Below, in pieces: positions 34,003 through 43,015 of a stretch of DNA of 64,000 nt. The position numbers and the translations under genes are program-made. The notes beneath the pieces were generated by a model, which did no database searches, had not been told where the DNA came from, and was given only the letters and a program-made list of their open reading frames with translations. The DNA lies in NCBI GenBank assembly GCA_031363055.1, contig JANLTP010000075.1, forward strand, positions 1-64,000. The letters are read 5' to 3'. The stretch comes from JANLTP01 sp031363055 (lineage in GTDB: Bacteria > Pseudomonadota > Gammaproteobacteria > Burkholderiales > Burkholderiaceae_E). Within the stretch, counting starts at the first letter, position 1, and each line of letters opens with the position of its first letter.

Positions 34003-35270
34003 TCCTTGTCGAAGCCGGCGATCAGTTTGTATTCCTGGGCGCAGGAGGCCAGCTCTTCGGCGCTGATGACGTCGTGGATATGGGCGTAGCCCTGCGGCGC
34101 GCGTTCCTCGGCCATTTGCATGACCTTCTCCGGGCCATTGCGCCGATTCGCCAGCACCAGATTGCTGGTCGGCGGTCGCCGCTCTTCGTCGTAGCGTTTC
34201 AGCGCCGTTTGTGGGTCAGCCTCGGTGGCCAGTCGCCACGACAAGGCGCGCGCATCCAGAATGGCCTGCGAGGCGCCGTTGCTGCCGATCGGATACATCG
34301 GATGCGCCGCATCGCCCATCAACGTCACCCGGCCCTCGGTCCAACTCGATAAGGGATCGCGATCAACCAACGGGAATTCGAGTGATTCGGCGGCCTCCCT
34401 GATCAGCGCTGCGCAATTGAGCCAGCCGAAATTCCAGGACTCGAAGGACGGCAGAAAATCGGCCAGAACGCCGGCTTTGTTCCAGTCTTCGCGCTTGAGC
34501 GCGGGCCGGTCGCGGTACTTGAGTTCGGCGACCCAGTTGATCGCTTGCAGGCCATCGTCACCGACCGCCGAGATCGGATAACAGACGAACTTCTGCCATT
34601 CATAACCGGCCATGATCATCGACGCACTCGACAGGTACGGCTTGGCCCGCGTCACCCCGCGCCAGAGAATGGCACCGTTCCAGATCGGCGGGCCTTCGTC
34701 GGGATGAAAGTGTCGGCGTACGGTTGAGTGGATACCGTCAGCGCCAATCAACACATCGGCCTGCCATTGACCGCGATCGGCGTTTTCATTTGCCGCAAGC
34801 TGGGCACGTGCGCCACTGGAAGCGGCTGTTGAGCGCGATACAAAACGCGCATTGACCTGCGTGTCGGTCTGAGTGAACGAGTGCAGCGCATGGTCGCTGT
34901 GCAGTCGCTGCGGCCCGAGGCGCTGCTGTGCAATCTTCCAAAGCAGCATTTGCAGGTGACCGCGATGAATCGAGTATTGCGGCCAGTGATAACCGGCGTC
35001 GAGGCCGCGATCTTCCTGCCAGATTCGTTGCCCGAATTTGTTGGTGTAGATGAGCTCTCGGGTACGAACGCCGATGGCCGCCAACTCCTCGCCCAAGTCC
35101 AACTCGGTCAGCTCGCGCACCGCATGCGGCAGCAGGTTGATGCCGACACCCAACGGTTTCATTTCGGCGGTGGCCTCGAAGACATGGACATCCAGGCCAG
35201 CCTCGTGCAAGGACAGCGCAGCCGTCAGTCCGCCAATGCCGCCGCCGACGATCAGAACTCTAAGTGCCAT
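33951..35270 (-). CDS. FAD-dependent monooxygenase (PhzS / salicylate-hydroxylase-like)
   Basis: Class A flavoprotein hydroxylase, 439 aa. The FAD dinucleotide motif VGGGIGGLTAALSLHEAG starts at residue 8; LGVGINLLPHAVREL and YSIHRGHLQMLLW follow; the DG motif reads LIGADGIHSTVRR; the second FAD motif is LMGDAAHPMYPIGSNGASQAILDA. This matches flavin-dependent oxidoreductases related to PhzS and 3-hydroxybenzoate 6-hydroxylase. Probably hydroxylates an aromatic or N-heterocyclic acid. Its last residues are encoded inside a tandem-repeat array, so the tail is probably recent. Confidence 0.88.
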   Translation of the reverse strand: MALRVLIVGGGIGGLTAALSLHEAGLDVHVFEATAEMKPLGVGINLLPHAVRELTELDLGEELAAIGVRTRELIYTNKFGQRIWQEDRGLDAGYHWPQYSIHRGHLQMLLWKIAQQRLGPQRLHSDHALHSFTQTDTQVNARFVSRSTAASSGARAQLAANENADRGQWQADVLIGADGIHSTVRRHFHPDEGPPIWNGAILWRGVTRAKPYLSSASMIMAGYEWQKFVCYPISAVGDDGLQAINWVAELKYRDRPALKREDWNKAGVLADFLPSFESWNFGWLNCAALIREAAESLEFPLVDRDPLSSWTEGRVTLMGDAAHPMYPIGSNGASQAILDARALSWRLATEADPQTALKRYDEERRPPTSNLVLANRRNGPEKVMQMAEERAPQGYAHIHDVISAEELASCAQEYKLIAGFDKEILNQRASYTVSAHPLQ

Positions 35271-35414
35271 TTTGCTTCCAACGGTGCGCGCATTAGCGCT
35301 GAGACAACCAGCGAGCGCTGAATCTTGAGTGCAATGCCCCCTATGTTAGGGGCTTAATCGCGATTCAGAAAACGCGTTGCAGCGATCCGGGCCAACCCAC
35401 TGTCCAGACTATTG

Positions 35415-36875
35415 CTATTGCGTTTTGACAGGCGCCATGACTTTATAAGCTTGGACCGGCGCGTTCGGCCTCGGCGCGACCGGTGCCAGTGCTAACCCGC
35501 TGGCGCTTGAGATCGGGCTGATGTAGCGCTCGTTGAGCATGGTCACCGTCCACGGTCCGATCGGTGTGATCTTGCCCAGCGCAACGGTTTGTTTGCCGGA
35601 CTTCAGCCGCGCGATCAACGCCTGGTTGTTGGCCTGGCGCTGCTCAACGTCTTTTACTGCGCGCTCGAGCTCGATAAACCGTTCGGGCGACGCAGGATGC
35701 GTGCGCATGTGGCTGGTTTGAATGCTGGCCGGATAGTTGGCCGCCATGCGACGCCAGAAGTTGGCGGCATCGGTCACCGGCAAGCCAGCGGCAGCCACCA
35801 GGTAAGCGCCGACCACGTCCGAGTCAAGCTCCCTGATTTGCTGGCTCTGCTTCGAGGGCTCGACGGGTATCGCTACCGGTGCGGTGGAATTGCCGGACGG
35901 CATGCCAAGCACGGTAGAACCGCGCGCGGCGCCTGAATTCGTTGGCGCGACTTCATCCTTGTCTTTTAAGGTGTGTCCCAACGCGATATGAGCCACCTCG
36001 TGTGCGATCACAATCGCCAGTTCGCGATCGTTCGCAAAACGCATCATGCCGCGTGTGACCAATACTGCGCGGCCGGCTGCAAACGCCGAGACCGTATCGG
36101 CCGCCATCGGCAGCACGATACTGGCACAGACACGTTCCACCGGCACGTTCAAGCTCAGGGCGACGCCCTTGCGCTCGAGCTGTAACGACACCGGCACGCC
36201 TTTGATCGCGGCTGCATGGATTCGTTCGAAATACATCTTCAACGCGTCTTTGGAGACCGGTAAAACCGTGCCGTCGATGCCGGTCAAAATATCGCCGGCC
36301 TGCATGCCAGCCTTGTGCGCCGGCGTTTCGTCGACGATCTCGGTAAAGGTCAGCCGCTCGTCCATGCCGAGCAACCGGCGCAGGATCGGACGCACCGATT
36401 CGCGCATGCCGATCAAGGTGCCTGGCGACGGTCCGATCGAGCCACTGAAGCGGGTCGGACAGAGCGGTTTGGCGGCCAGCGCAATCGGCCAGAAAATCGC
36501 TTGCAGCCGCGAAAACTCCATGGCCTCCTGTTGCACGGCGAGCTCGGATTGCTTCGCGGCTTCGGCGGCCACGGCCGGGTCAATCGGTCGTGGGGCCGCG
36601 ACCGTGCCGTTTTGGCCGCCTGGTGTGGCGCAGCCGGCCAGGGTCAGCGTCAATACCGTCAGAATCGATAGCGTCAACCGGGTAAGTAACGGGGCAAGTA
36701 ACCGGGTAAGTCGAGTGCGCAACTTCGCGGCAGGGATGCTCGATAGGGCATCAGTTGAAGTCAGTGTGGTCAACGTCTGAATGCCGATGGCTGTAACGAT
36801 CATGGTCGAATACTTATGAAACGGGGTCAACATTCGCCCCTGATGGACCATAGTCGCAGACGAGAAGGTGCGCAC
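35415..36875 (-). CDS. M48 family lipoprotein metalloprotease with PDZ domain
   Basis: Probable periplasmic or outer-membrane-anchored protease for envelope quality control, up to 486 aa. A lipobox LAGC lies near residue 82 of the longest frame. The real start is uncertain, because lipoprotein signals are normally under 40 residues and several TTG codons (for example just before RTRLTRLL) could serve. A PDZ domain occupies about 180-265 (GMQAGDILTGIDGT). The zinc site is HEVAHIALGH, with the third ligand in RELDSDVVGAYL. The arrangement resembles M48 peptidases with an inserted PDZ domain. Confidence 0.85.
   Translation of the reverse strand: MRTFSSATMVHQGRMLTPFHKYSTMIVTAIGIQTLTTLTSTDALSSIPAAKLRTRLTRLLAPLLTRLTLSILTVLTLTLAGCATPGGQNGTVAAPRPIDPAVAAEAAKQSELAVQQEAMEFSRLQAIFWPIALAAKPLCPTRFSGSIGPSPGTLIGMRESVRPILRRLLGMDERLTFTEIVDETPAHKAGMQAGDILTGIDGTVLPVSKDALKMYFERIHAAAIKGVPVSLQLERKGVALSLNVPVERVCASIVLPMAADTVSAFAAGRAVLVTRGMMRFANDRELAIVIAHEVAHIALGHTLKDKDEVAPTNSGAARGSTVLGMPSGNSTAPVAIPVEPSKQSQQIRELDSDVVGAYLVAAAGLPVTDAANFWRRMAANYPASIQTSHMRTHPASPERFIELERAVKDVEQRQANNQALIARLKSGKQTVALGKITPIGPWTVTMLNERYISPISSASGLALAPVAPRPNAPVQAYKVMAPVKTQ
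36678..36713 (-). repeat. 12-bp tandem repeats in the protease signal-peptide region
   Basis: Three units, CCGGGTAAGTAA, CGGGGCAAGTAA and CCGGGTAAGTCG (plus-strand reading), encode an Arg/Leu-rich tetrapeptide repeat (TRLL / APLL / TRLT) in the charged N-region of the lipoprotein signal. Confidence 0.7.
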
Positions 36876-36933
36876 CGTGCCGCCGAGCGACCGGTGTAAT
36901 GTTCAAGCTGACTGGAGGTCGATGCTCTGTGGG

Positions 36934-37314
36934 TCAACCGCGCCGCAAGTGCGTCACTGCCTCGGCAACACTTGAGCCGACCTTCAAACCGGCTGCCAAC
37001 GCCAGGGCATTGAGTTCGGTAATGACGCCATGGGCGAGGCCGTCGTTGGCGTCGCCAATTCGTGCGCTCAGGTGCGAATAGGTTGCACTGATCACACCGC
37101 GCGCTTGCAGCAGCGGTAAACCGGCCAGGCCGGCATCTTCCTTGCCACGTCCGGCATCGTTGAAGAGCGCAGCATAAGGCACCTGAGTTAACCGCAAGAT
37201 GTAGTCGGCGGCTGCTGTGCCTCCATGCGAACCCGACACAATGACGGTGTCGACGTGCTGATCGCGCACATGACCAATCGAGTCGAGCAACACCAGCGCT
37301 CGCGTATTGATCAT
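36934..37314 (-). CDS. conserved small protein of unknown function
   Basis: 126 aa, no signal peptide. Motifs VIVSGSHGGTAAADYI, ALFNDAGRGKEDAGLAGL and SARIGDANDG suggest a conserved enzyme-like fold, possibly binding a small ligand through the SGSHGG loop. I cannot name a characterised family. The start (37314) overlaps the upstream dehydrogenase stop by 4 bp, so the two are translationally coupled and probably act on the same substrate. Confidence 0.7.
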   Translation of the reverse strand: MINTRALVLLDSIGHVRDQHVDTVIVSGSHGGTAAADYILRLTQVPYAALFNDAGRGKEDAGLAGLPLLQARGVISATYSHLSARIGDANDGLAHGVITELNALALAAGLKVGSSVAEAVTHLRRG

Positions 37315-38426
37315 CCAGCTTGCAAGGCTGACAGCGCGCCGGGTGACTGGCCCTTGCGCTCCTGAATTGATTGCGCCGCCTGATCGAGTTGATTCAAGGT
37401 ACTGCTATCGATCGGGATCAATTTGGCGCGCTGTTTGCGGGCCGCCCGCTCCGGGTCGCCGGGCATCAAAATCGCATCAAAACCTGGGCGCAGCGGCGCT
37501 GACTTGACCCACTTTACGAAGCTTGCGACTTCCTTGTCGAAGTAGCCGCTGGTACCGAGCCGCTCGGGGTCGAACACCAGCGCCAGCATGTTGTTCCAGA
37601 TGCCGTAGGTCATATTGAGGTGCTCGGGTTGCGCGGTTTCGCCACCGGTCAGCGCAGCGCCCAGCAGTTCGCAGACCATCGCCAACGCATAGCCCTTGTG
37701 ACCTGCTGCTGCGACCAGGGCGCCGGTACCCTGCGATGAGCGACCAACGGCGCGTTCGAACATGACCGCCGGATCGTTGGTGGCGATGCCGTTGACGTCG
37801 ATCAGGCAGCCCTCCGGCACCGGTACTTTCTTGTTGTAGGCGACTCGCACCTTGCCATGGGCAATCGCACTGGTTGCAAAGTCAAGCACGAGGTGTTCGC
37901 CTTGGCCGTTGGCCTTTGGAATGCCAACGGTGAACGGATTGGTCAGGAAGCGGCCCTCGGCGCCACCGTGCGGCGCGACCATGGCCGGCCGCGATACTGC
38001 GTTCGTGAAGTGAATCGAAATCAGCCCTTCGGAAACGGCTTGTTCGGCCCAATGGCCGACGCGGCCCAGGTGGTGGGCATTTTTAAGGCCCATGACGCAC
38101 ACGCCGTTGGCCTTGGCGCGTGCAATCGCGATATCCATGGCCTGAAACGTGACCGACTGGCCCATGCCGCGTTTGCCATCGACGGTGACCAGACTGCCCG
38201 AGTCGGTGACCAATTCGACCTTCTGATTGAGCTTGAGTTCATCGTTCAGGAACGATTGCACGTAACGCGGCAACATGCCGACGCCATGCGAGTCGTGGCC
38301 CGCTAGATTGGCGCCGACCAGGTGATCGGCCGTCAACGAGGCTTCGCGCGCCCCCGAGCCGGCAGCGAGCCAAAGCTCAACGACCCATCGATGCAATCCG
38401 GCAGTCGGGATAAGATGATCGGCCAT
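37311..38426 (-). CDS. Ldh-family (malate/L-lactate/ureidoglycolate) NAD(P)-dependent dehydrogenase
   Basis: Member of the LDH2/MDH2 oxidoreductase family, 371 aa from the ATG at 38426 (an ATG 30 bp upstream is possible). Family marks are GHDSHGVGMLPRYV (near 45), the catalytic-His stretch NAHHLGRVGHWAEQA and PFTVGIPKANG. It oxidises a 2-hydroxy acid or related sugar acid; the substrate is not evident. Divergent from an MFS transporter that may import the substrate, and coupled downstream to a small conserved protein. Confidence 0.9.
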   Translation of the reverse strand: MADHLIPTAGLHRWVVELWLAAGSGAREASLTADHLVGANLAGHDSHGVGMLPRYVQSFLNDELKLNQKVELVTDSGSLVTVDGKRGMGQSVTFQAMDIAIARAKANGVCVMGLKNAHHLGRVGHWAEQAVSEGLISIHFTNAVSRPAMVAPHGGAEGRFLTNPFTVGIPKANGQGEHLVLDFATSAIAHGKVRVAYNKKVPVPEGCLIDVNGIATNDPAVMFERAVGRSSQGTGALVAAAGHKGYALAMVCELLGAALTGGETAQPEHLNMTYGIWNNMLALVFDPERLGTSGYFDKEVASFVKWVKSAPLRPGFDAILMPGDPERAARKQRAKLIPIDSSTLNQLDQAAQSIQERKGQSPGALSALQAG

Positions 38427-38477
38427 GGCACTCTCGCACAGTTGAATTGACGGCATTATGCCCACTCGAAGCAGCTC

Positions 38478-39845
38478 GTGATCGCCGCGCGCCTGCGATC
38501 TGTTTTGAAGGCCGCCCAGCCCGGCCAGTTTTTCGGCTGGTGGGTGGTGGCCGGTTGTTTTGTCATGGCCTCGGCCTGCTGGGGTCTGGCCTTCTACGGC
38601 AATGGTCTTTACATGGCGCATTTGGTCAAGGACAAGGGCTGGCCGATCTTTCAGGTGTCGTCAGCCTTCAGCGTTTTTTTCTGGATCGGCGCCATCTTCA
38701 TCGTGGCAACCGGCCGATGGGTTGACCGAATCGGGCCGCAGGTATCGGCCGCGTTCGGTACGATTTCGATGACCCTGGCGGTCCTGCTGATTGCGCAGGT
38801 CAGCGCGCTCTGGCAACTCTACGGGGCGCTGGTGTTCCTGGCGCTTGGTTGGGCCTGGATGAGCGGTGCCGCCATCAACGCGACCGTGGCGCGCTGGTTC
38901 GATCGTCGCCGCGGCGCGGCCCTGAGCATTGCCCTGACCGGTGCGAGCATGGGCGGCATTTTTGTTGTGCCTTTGATGGTCGTGGCCATCGAGCGTCTCG
39001 GATTCGAGCGCGGTGTTTCAGCCGTTGCCTTGGTATTGGGGCTGCTGGTCCTCGCAGTGGTCCGGCTGACGTTCGTTCGCGAGCCGTCTCAATTGGATCA
39101 GAGTCTGGACGCGGCGACTCCGATTGGCCAGCCGCGATCGCTTGTGCTGCCGCTTGGCCAGGCTGGTGACCAGTCGCTTGACCTGGCGCATGATCAGACA
39201 TCAGGCCCATCCAAAGCGGATACAGCCGCGCTGACACTTGAACGAGGTATGTCGATCGAGCCGTGGCCGATCGGGCGCCTGATACGCATGCGTGCCTTCG
39301 TCAGCAACGTCATTCCCTTTGCGGTGGGTCTGTTGGCGCAGGCCGGTTTTCTGACCCATCAGATCACGATGTTGGAGGAGCAATATTCGCGGGCAACGGC
39401 GGCGCTGGCCGTGGTGATCACGACCTTCAGTGCCATTGCCGGACGGTTGTGGGCCGGCTACTACGTTGATCGCGTCTCGCGCCGTCTGATCGCTGCCCTT
39501 AACTTTGCCATACAGGTCTTCGGCCTGCTGTTATTCGCATTCGGTCGCGAGCCGCTGTCACTGTATCTGGGCTGCGTGTTGTTCGGCATTGGCGTCGGCA
39601 ACATGATTGCATTCTCCGGACTCTTGATACAGCGCGAGTTTCCGCGCGAACAATTCGCTCACGTCACCCGCTGGGCAACCGCGATTACGCAGGCGACTTA
39701 TGCCGTCGGACCAGCCTTGCTGGGTTTGCTCCGACAAAGCACCGGCAGCTATTTCTGGTGTTTGATTCTGTGTGCGACGATTGGTGTCATCAGCAGTCTG
39801 GTGGTCTGGTTCGGTCGGCCAACAGAGCCTTTGGCGAGCGCTTGA
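38478..39845 (+). CDS. MFS transporter
   Basis: Major facilitator superfamily permease, 455 aa, about 12 helices in two bundles separated by a hydrophilic loop (about residues 200-265) that is longer than usual and contains two DQSLD segments. The N terminus FGWWVVAGCFVM and the pattern resemble the OFA (oxalate/formate) and monocarboxylate-type subgroup. The start is GTG 38478, 51 bp from the divergent dehydrogenase. Likely substrate: an organic acid used by the dehydrogenase (inference). Confidence 0.88.
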   Translation: MIAARLRSVLKAAQPGQFFGWWVVAGCFVMASACWGLAFYGNGLYMAHLVKDKGWPIFQVSSAFSVFFWIGAIFIVATGRWVDRIGPQVSAAFGTISMTLAVLLIAQVSALWQLYGALVFLALGWAWMSGAAINATVARWFDRRRGAALSIALTGASMGGIFVVPLMVVAIERLGFERGVSAVALVLGLLVLAVVRLTFVREPSQLDQSLDAATPIGQPRSLVLPLGQAGDQSLDLAHDQTSGPSKADTAALTLERGMSIEPWPIGRLIRMRAFVSNVIPFAVGLLAQAGFLTHQITMLEEQYSRATAALAVVITTFSAIAGRLWAGYYVDRVSRRLIAALNFAIQVFGLLLFAFGREPLSLYLGCVLFGIGVGNMIAFSGLLIQREFPREQFAHVTRWATAITQATYAVGPALLGLLRQSTGSYFWCLILCATIGVISSLVVWFGRPTEPLASA

Positions 39846-39891
39846 GTCGTGCTGAATTGTCAGTGCGGCTTCATGCGTGGTCACTGTATGC

Positions 39892-40548
39892 TCAAGCTTG
39901 TCGCGCGCGAAGCGGCACTTGGGTTTCGAACTTGCTGCGGTGGATCGCAAAAAAGCTGCGCACATTGCGGACATGGGCCTGCGCGGTAAACAGGCGATGC
40001 GCCAACGCGTGATAACCCGGCATATCGGCGACGACGACCATCAAGACGAAATCCGGTCCGGGCGACACCCGATAGCATTGGGTAATGGCCGCCTCGCTGG
40101 CTACCAGGCCTTCAAATCCAGCCAGCCGCTCCGCATTCTGAGCGTCCAATGTAATTTCGACGATAGCGCTCAGATGCGCACCGAGCGCGCCGGGCGATAC
40201 GATCGCGACCTGGCGCTCGATGACGCCGGATTCAATCAGGCGACGGACCCGGCGCAAGCAAGTGGCGGGGGAGGCATGCACCTGGTCGGCCAACTCGAGA
40301 TTGTTCAGCGAGGCATCGCGCTGAAGTTGCGCGAGGATCCGATGATCGAGGTCGTCGAGCTGGGGCGGTGCCGCGCTGTCCGATGCTTTGATTGTTGGGA
40401 TGATCGTCCTTCGTCGTGCGAACTTCGGTGGAGAGATGAAAAAAAGACTGAGGAAAAAGGCTAAGATTCTAAATTTAATGGAATATTCTTGCAATTCATG
40501 AATTCTATGAAATATTAAATCATAGAGGTTCATTGTTTGCATTAACAA
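39892..40548 (-). CDS. Lrp/AsnC family transcriptional regulator (start uncertain)
   Basis: DNA-binding regulator with the Lrp layout: an N-terminal winged helix (LDDLDHRILAQLQRDASLNNLELA, recognition helix SPATCLRRVRRL) and a ligand-binding RAM domain with CYRVSPGPDFVLMVV. The Lrp-like part is about 155 residues, but no ATG, GTG or TTG lies in frame just before it. The only in-frame ATGs, at 40548, 40542 and 40533, add 45-60 AT-rich codons encoding a hydrophobic stretch. Either the extension is real or an unusual codon is used; an AAGGA precedes an ATC-ATC pair near the expected start. Divergent from glmS and convergent with the MFS gene. Confidence 0.8.
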   Translation of the reverse strand: MLMQTMNLYDLIFHRIHELQEYSIKFRILAFFLSLFFISPPKFARRRTIIPTIKASDSAAPPQLDDLDHRILAQLQRDASLNNLELADQVHASPATCLRRVRRLIESGVIERQVAIVSPGALGAHLSAIVEITLDAQNAERLAGFEGLVASEAAITQCYRVSPGPDFVLMVVVADMPGYHALAHRLFTAQAHVRNVRSFFAIHRSKFETQVPLRARQA

Positions 40549-40603
40549 TTCTCAAGATCAAGCCTAAGATCTCTCGCATCATCCACTCAACCTGAGATCT
40601 GCC
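40441..40603. promoter_or_regulatory. AT-rich divergent control region lrp / glmS
   Basis: An AT-rich island in otherwise GC-rich DNA. It contains the perfect 12-bp palindrome AATTCATGAATT (40493-40504), and AATATT elements on both sides of it (around 40483 and 40512). Lrp-family proteins bind such AT-rich inverted repeats, so autoregulation of the lrp gene and control of glmS are likely. Confidence 0.5.
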
Positions 40604-42469
40604 ATGTGCGGAATTGTCGGCGCGGTTGCACAGCGAAACATCACCCCCATCCTGATTGAAGGGCTGCGACGCCTCGAATATCGAGGCTACGATTCCTGCG
40701 GACTGGCAATTCATCAGAATGGCCGATTGCGCCGTTCTCGCAGTACCGCGCGGGTTGCCGACCTGCAAGCGCAGATCAACCAGATGAGTGAACTTGCCAA
40801 CGCAACAATTCCGGGTCAGGCCGGCTTTGAAGCCTTTCAAGGCATAGCGCACACGCGCTGGGCGACGCACGGTGCACCGGTCTCTAATAACGCCCATCCG
40901 CATGTCTCGCCGAATGCTGAACGAGCGCGCATTGCGCTGGTTCACAACGGCATCATTGAAAACTATGAGGTCTTGCGCGGCGAACTGCAGGCCGGCGGTT
41001 ATGAATTCACCAGCCAGACTGATACCGAGGTCATCGCCCATCTGATCGACTCTCTGTACGAGGATGACCTGTTCACGGCGGTACAGAGTGCCGTTCGACG
41101 CCTGCAGGGTGCTTATGCCATTGCGGTCATGAGTGTGACCGAACCGCAGCGGGTGGTTGGTGCACGTTCCGGTTCGCCTTTGGTACTTGGGCTCGGTCTA
41201 CACGAGAACTTCATTGCTTCGGATGCCATGGCATTGGCCGGGGTGACCCAGCAAATCGTTTATTTGCACGATGGCGATGTCGCGGATGTGCAACTGTCGC
41301 GGGTCTGGATTGTCGATGCGCAAGGTCGGGAGGTGATCCGCCCGACACAGACCGTGCATGCGCAATCCGGCGCGGCCGACTTGGGACCCTATCGGCACTT
41401 CATGCAAAAGGAAATCTTTGAGCAACCGCGCGCCATTGCCGACACGCTCGAGGGCGTTGCGGGAATCACACCGGAGTTATTTGGCGAGCAGGCGTATCGC
41501 GTGTTCAAGAGCGTCAACTCGGTGCTGATCCTGGCTTGCGGCACCAGCTTTTACGCCGGCCTCGTCGCCAAATACTGGATCGAGCTGCTCGCCCGGCTGC
41601 CGGTACAGGTCGAAATCGCGAGCGAATATCGCTACAGTCCAAGTGTCCCCGATCCGGCAAGCTTGGTGGTTACGATTACGCAGAGTGGTGAAACCGCTGA
41701 CACCCTGGCCGCACTCAAACATGCGCGCGGATTGGGATTGACCCAGACACTGACTATTTGCAATGTCGCGACCAGTGCCATGGTTCGCGAATGCAAGCTT
41801 GCCTACATTACCCGCGCAGGCGTCGAGATCGGTGTTGCGTCGACCAAGGCGTTTACCACGCAACTGACTTCCTTGTATTTGCTCGCCTTGGCGCTGGCCG
41901 AAACCCACGGCAGGCTCAGTGATGAAAAACAAGCGGAACACTTGCGCGGGCTTCGACAATTGCCGGGTGCGATTACTGCGGCGCTGGCGCTCGAGCCGCA
42001 GATCATTGCTTGGGCGGATCAGTTCGCACGCCACGAAAACGCACTTTTTCTGGGACGTGGTTTGCATTTCCCGATTGCCCTCGAGGGCGCGCTGAAGCTC
42101 AAGGAAATTTCCTACATTCATGCTGAGGCCTACCCGGCCGGTGAGCTCAAGCACGGCCCGCTGGCGTTAGTCACCAAGGCGATGCCGGTGGTAACAGTTG
42201 CGCCGAACGATGATCTGATCGAAAAGCTCAAGTCGAACATGCAGGAGGTTCGTGCGCGAGACGGCCAGCTTTATGTGTTCACGGATAACGATACTCATCT
42301 GGTCTCCTCGGAAGGTATTCATGTGATTCGACTGCCCGGCCGCTACGGTTTACTCTCGCCCATTGTGCACACCGTTCCATTGCAACTGCTGGCGTACCAC
42401 ACGGCGGTGGCGCGCGGTACCGATGTCGACAAACCGAGGAATCTGGCCAAATCGGTGACGGTTGAATGA
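40604..42469 (+). CDS. glmS: glutamine-fructose-6-phosphate aminotransferase (isomerizing)
   Basis: Makes glucosamine 6-phosphate from fructose 6-phosphate and glutamine, the entry to UDP-GlcNAc for peptidoglycan, lipid A and glycans. 621 aa (usual about 608-612). The N-terminal nucleophile is Cys2 (MCGIVGAV), then LEYRGYDS, THGAPV and the glutamine-binding HNGIIENY. Two SIS domains follow, with CGTSFYAG, SQSGETADTL (reads TQSGETADTL) and the C-terminal AKSVTVE. The TGA stop lies inside the first unit of an 11-bp repeat array. Confidence 0.97.
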   Translation: MCGIVGAVAQRNITPILIEGLRRLEYRGYDSCGLAIHQNGRLRRSRSTARVADLQAQINQMSELANATIPGQAGFEAFQGIAHTRWATHGAPVSNNAHPHVSPNAERARIALVHNGIIENYEVLRGELQAGGYEFTSQTDTEVIAHLIDSLYEDDLFTAVQSAVRRLQGAYAIAVMSVTEPQRVVGARSGSPLVLGLGLHENFIASDAMALAGVTQQIVYLHDGDVADVQLSRVWIVDAQGREVIRPTQTVHAQSGAADLGPYRHFMQKEIFEQPRAIADTLEGVAGITPELFGEQAYRVFKSVNSVLILACGTSFYAGLVAKYWIELLARLPVQVEIASEYRYSPSVPDPASLVVTITQSGETADTLAALKHARGLGLTQTLTICNVATSAMVRECKLAYITRAGVEIGVASTKAFTTQLTSLYLLALALAETHGRLSDEKQAEHLRGLRQLPGAITAALALEPQIIAWADQFARHENALFLGRGLHFPIALEGALKLKEISYIHAEAYPAGELKHGPLALVTKAMPVVTVAPNDDLIEKLKSNMQEVRARDGQLYVFTDNDTHLVSSEGIHVIRLPGRYGLLSPIVHTVPLQLLAYHTAVARGTDVDKPRNLAKSVTVE

Positions 42470-42537
42470 CCGGTGAATGTGCTGTGAATGCCAGGTGAAT
42501 GAATGGTGAATAGCGGTTGAACGTCGGCTGAATCGTC
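42461..42537 (+). repeat. seven 11-bp tandem repeats across the glmS stop codon
   Basis: The core TGAAT/TGAAC occurs at 42463, 42474, 42485, 42496, 42507, 42518 and 42529, always exactly 11 bp apart. Unit consensus is GGTGAATGNNN. The first unit includes the last glmS codons and its stop. Confidence 0.85.
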
Positions 42538-42763
42538 ACAAAAGCAACACTTGGCATTCGCCGCCCGTGCACCTTAAGACCCCGTCGGGCAACCGATGAT
42601 CGGGTGCGGCTCGCGCTATTGGTAAGGTAGCAGTCGGGTGTAACCAACGAAGCGCAGACGTTTAAGGTACTGTTTGTTGTTGGGTTGACTGACTTGTGGC
42701 AGATTGCTGTGAGTCCTGCGAGTAGCCCGATTCAACTCATCGACCAACCGCGCCGCCAGAATC
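42538..42763. other. intergenic DNA after glmS
   Basis: Part of a 546-bp gap between glmS and the GMC oxidoreductase. I find no T-run terminator, RNA gene or convincing promoter; only an isolated TTGACT near 42686 with no matching -10. Confidence 0.4.
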
Positions 42764-43003
42764 GTGAAAAAAGAAACCACTACTCATTCCGTTCCGAACC
42801 CGGTCGTAAGGCGCAACGTTGCAGACCCGATTGTGGCTAGCCAAGGGACTGTTTCCCGCTCGCGCCGCCGCATCAGCCTGGTGCTGCCTTTTGTTTCCGT
42901 GTCCGTGCCGGCCGTTGCCGGAACCCGGCAGACGGCGACCAGTGTCAACGACGAGCGCACGTCGCTTCGTGACGGCTGGATTCTTAAAAACAGTGATGAT
43001 TGA
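42764..43003 (+). CDS. possible small protein upstream of the GMC operon
   Basis: A GTG-initiated frame of 79 aa, ending 12 bp before the GMC oxidoreductase start. The product is Ser/Arg/Val/Thr-rich with a hydrophobic patch (ISLVLPFVSVSVPAVAG) but no recognisable domain. There is no clear Shine-Dalgarno at its start. It may be leader sequence and not a gene; listed because the gap is otherwise empty. Confidence 0.2.
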   Translation: MKKETTTHSVPNPVVRRNVADPIVASQGTVSRSRRRISLVLPFVSVSVPAVAGTRQTATSVNDERTSLRDGWILKNSDD

Positions 43004-43015
43004 CCGATAACAGCA

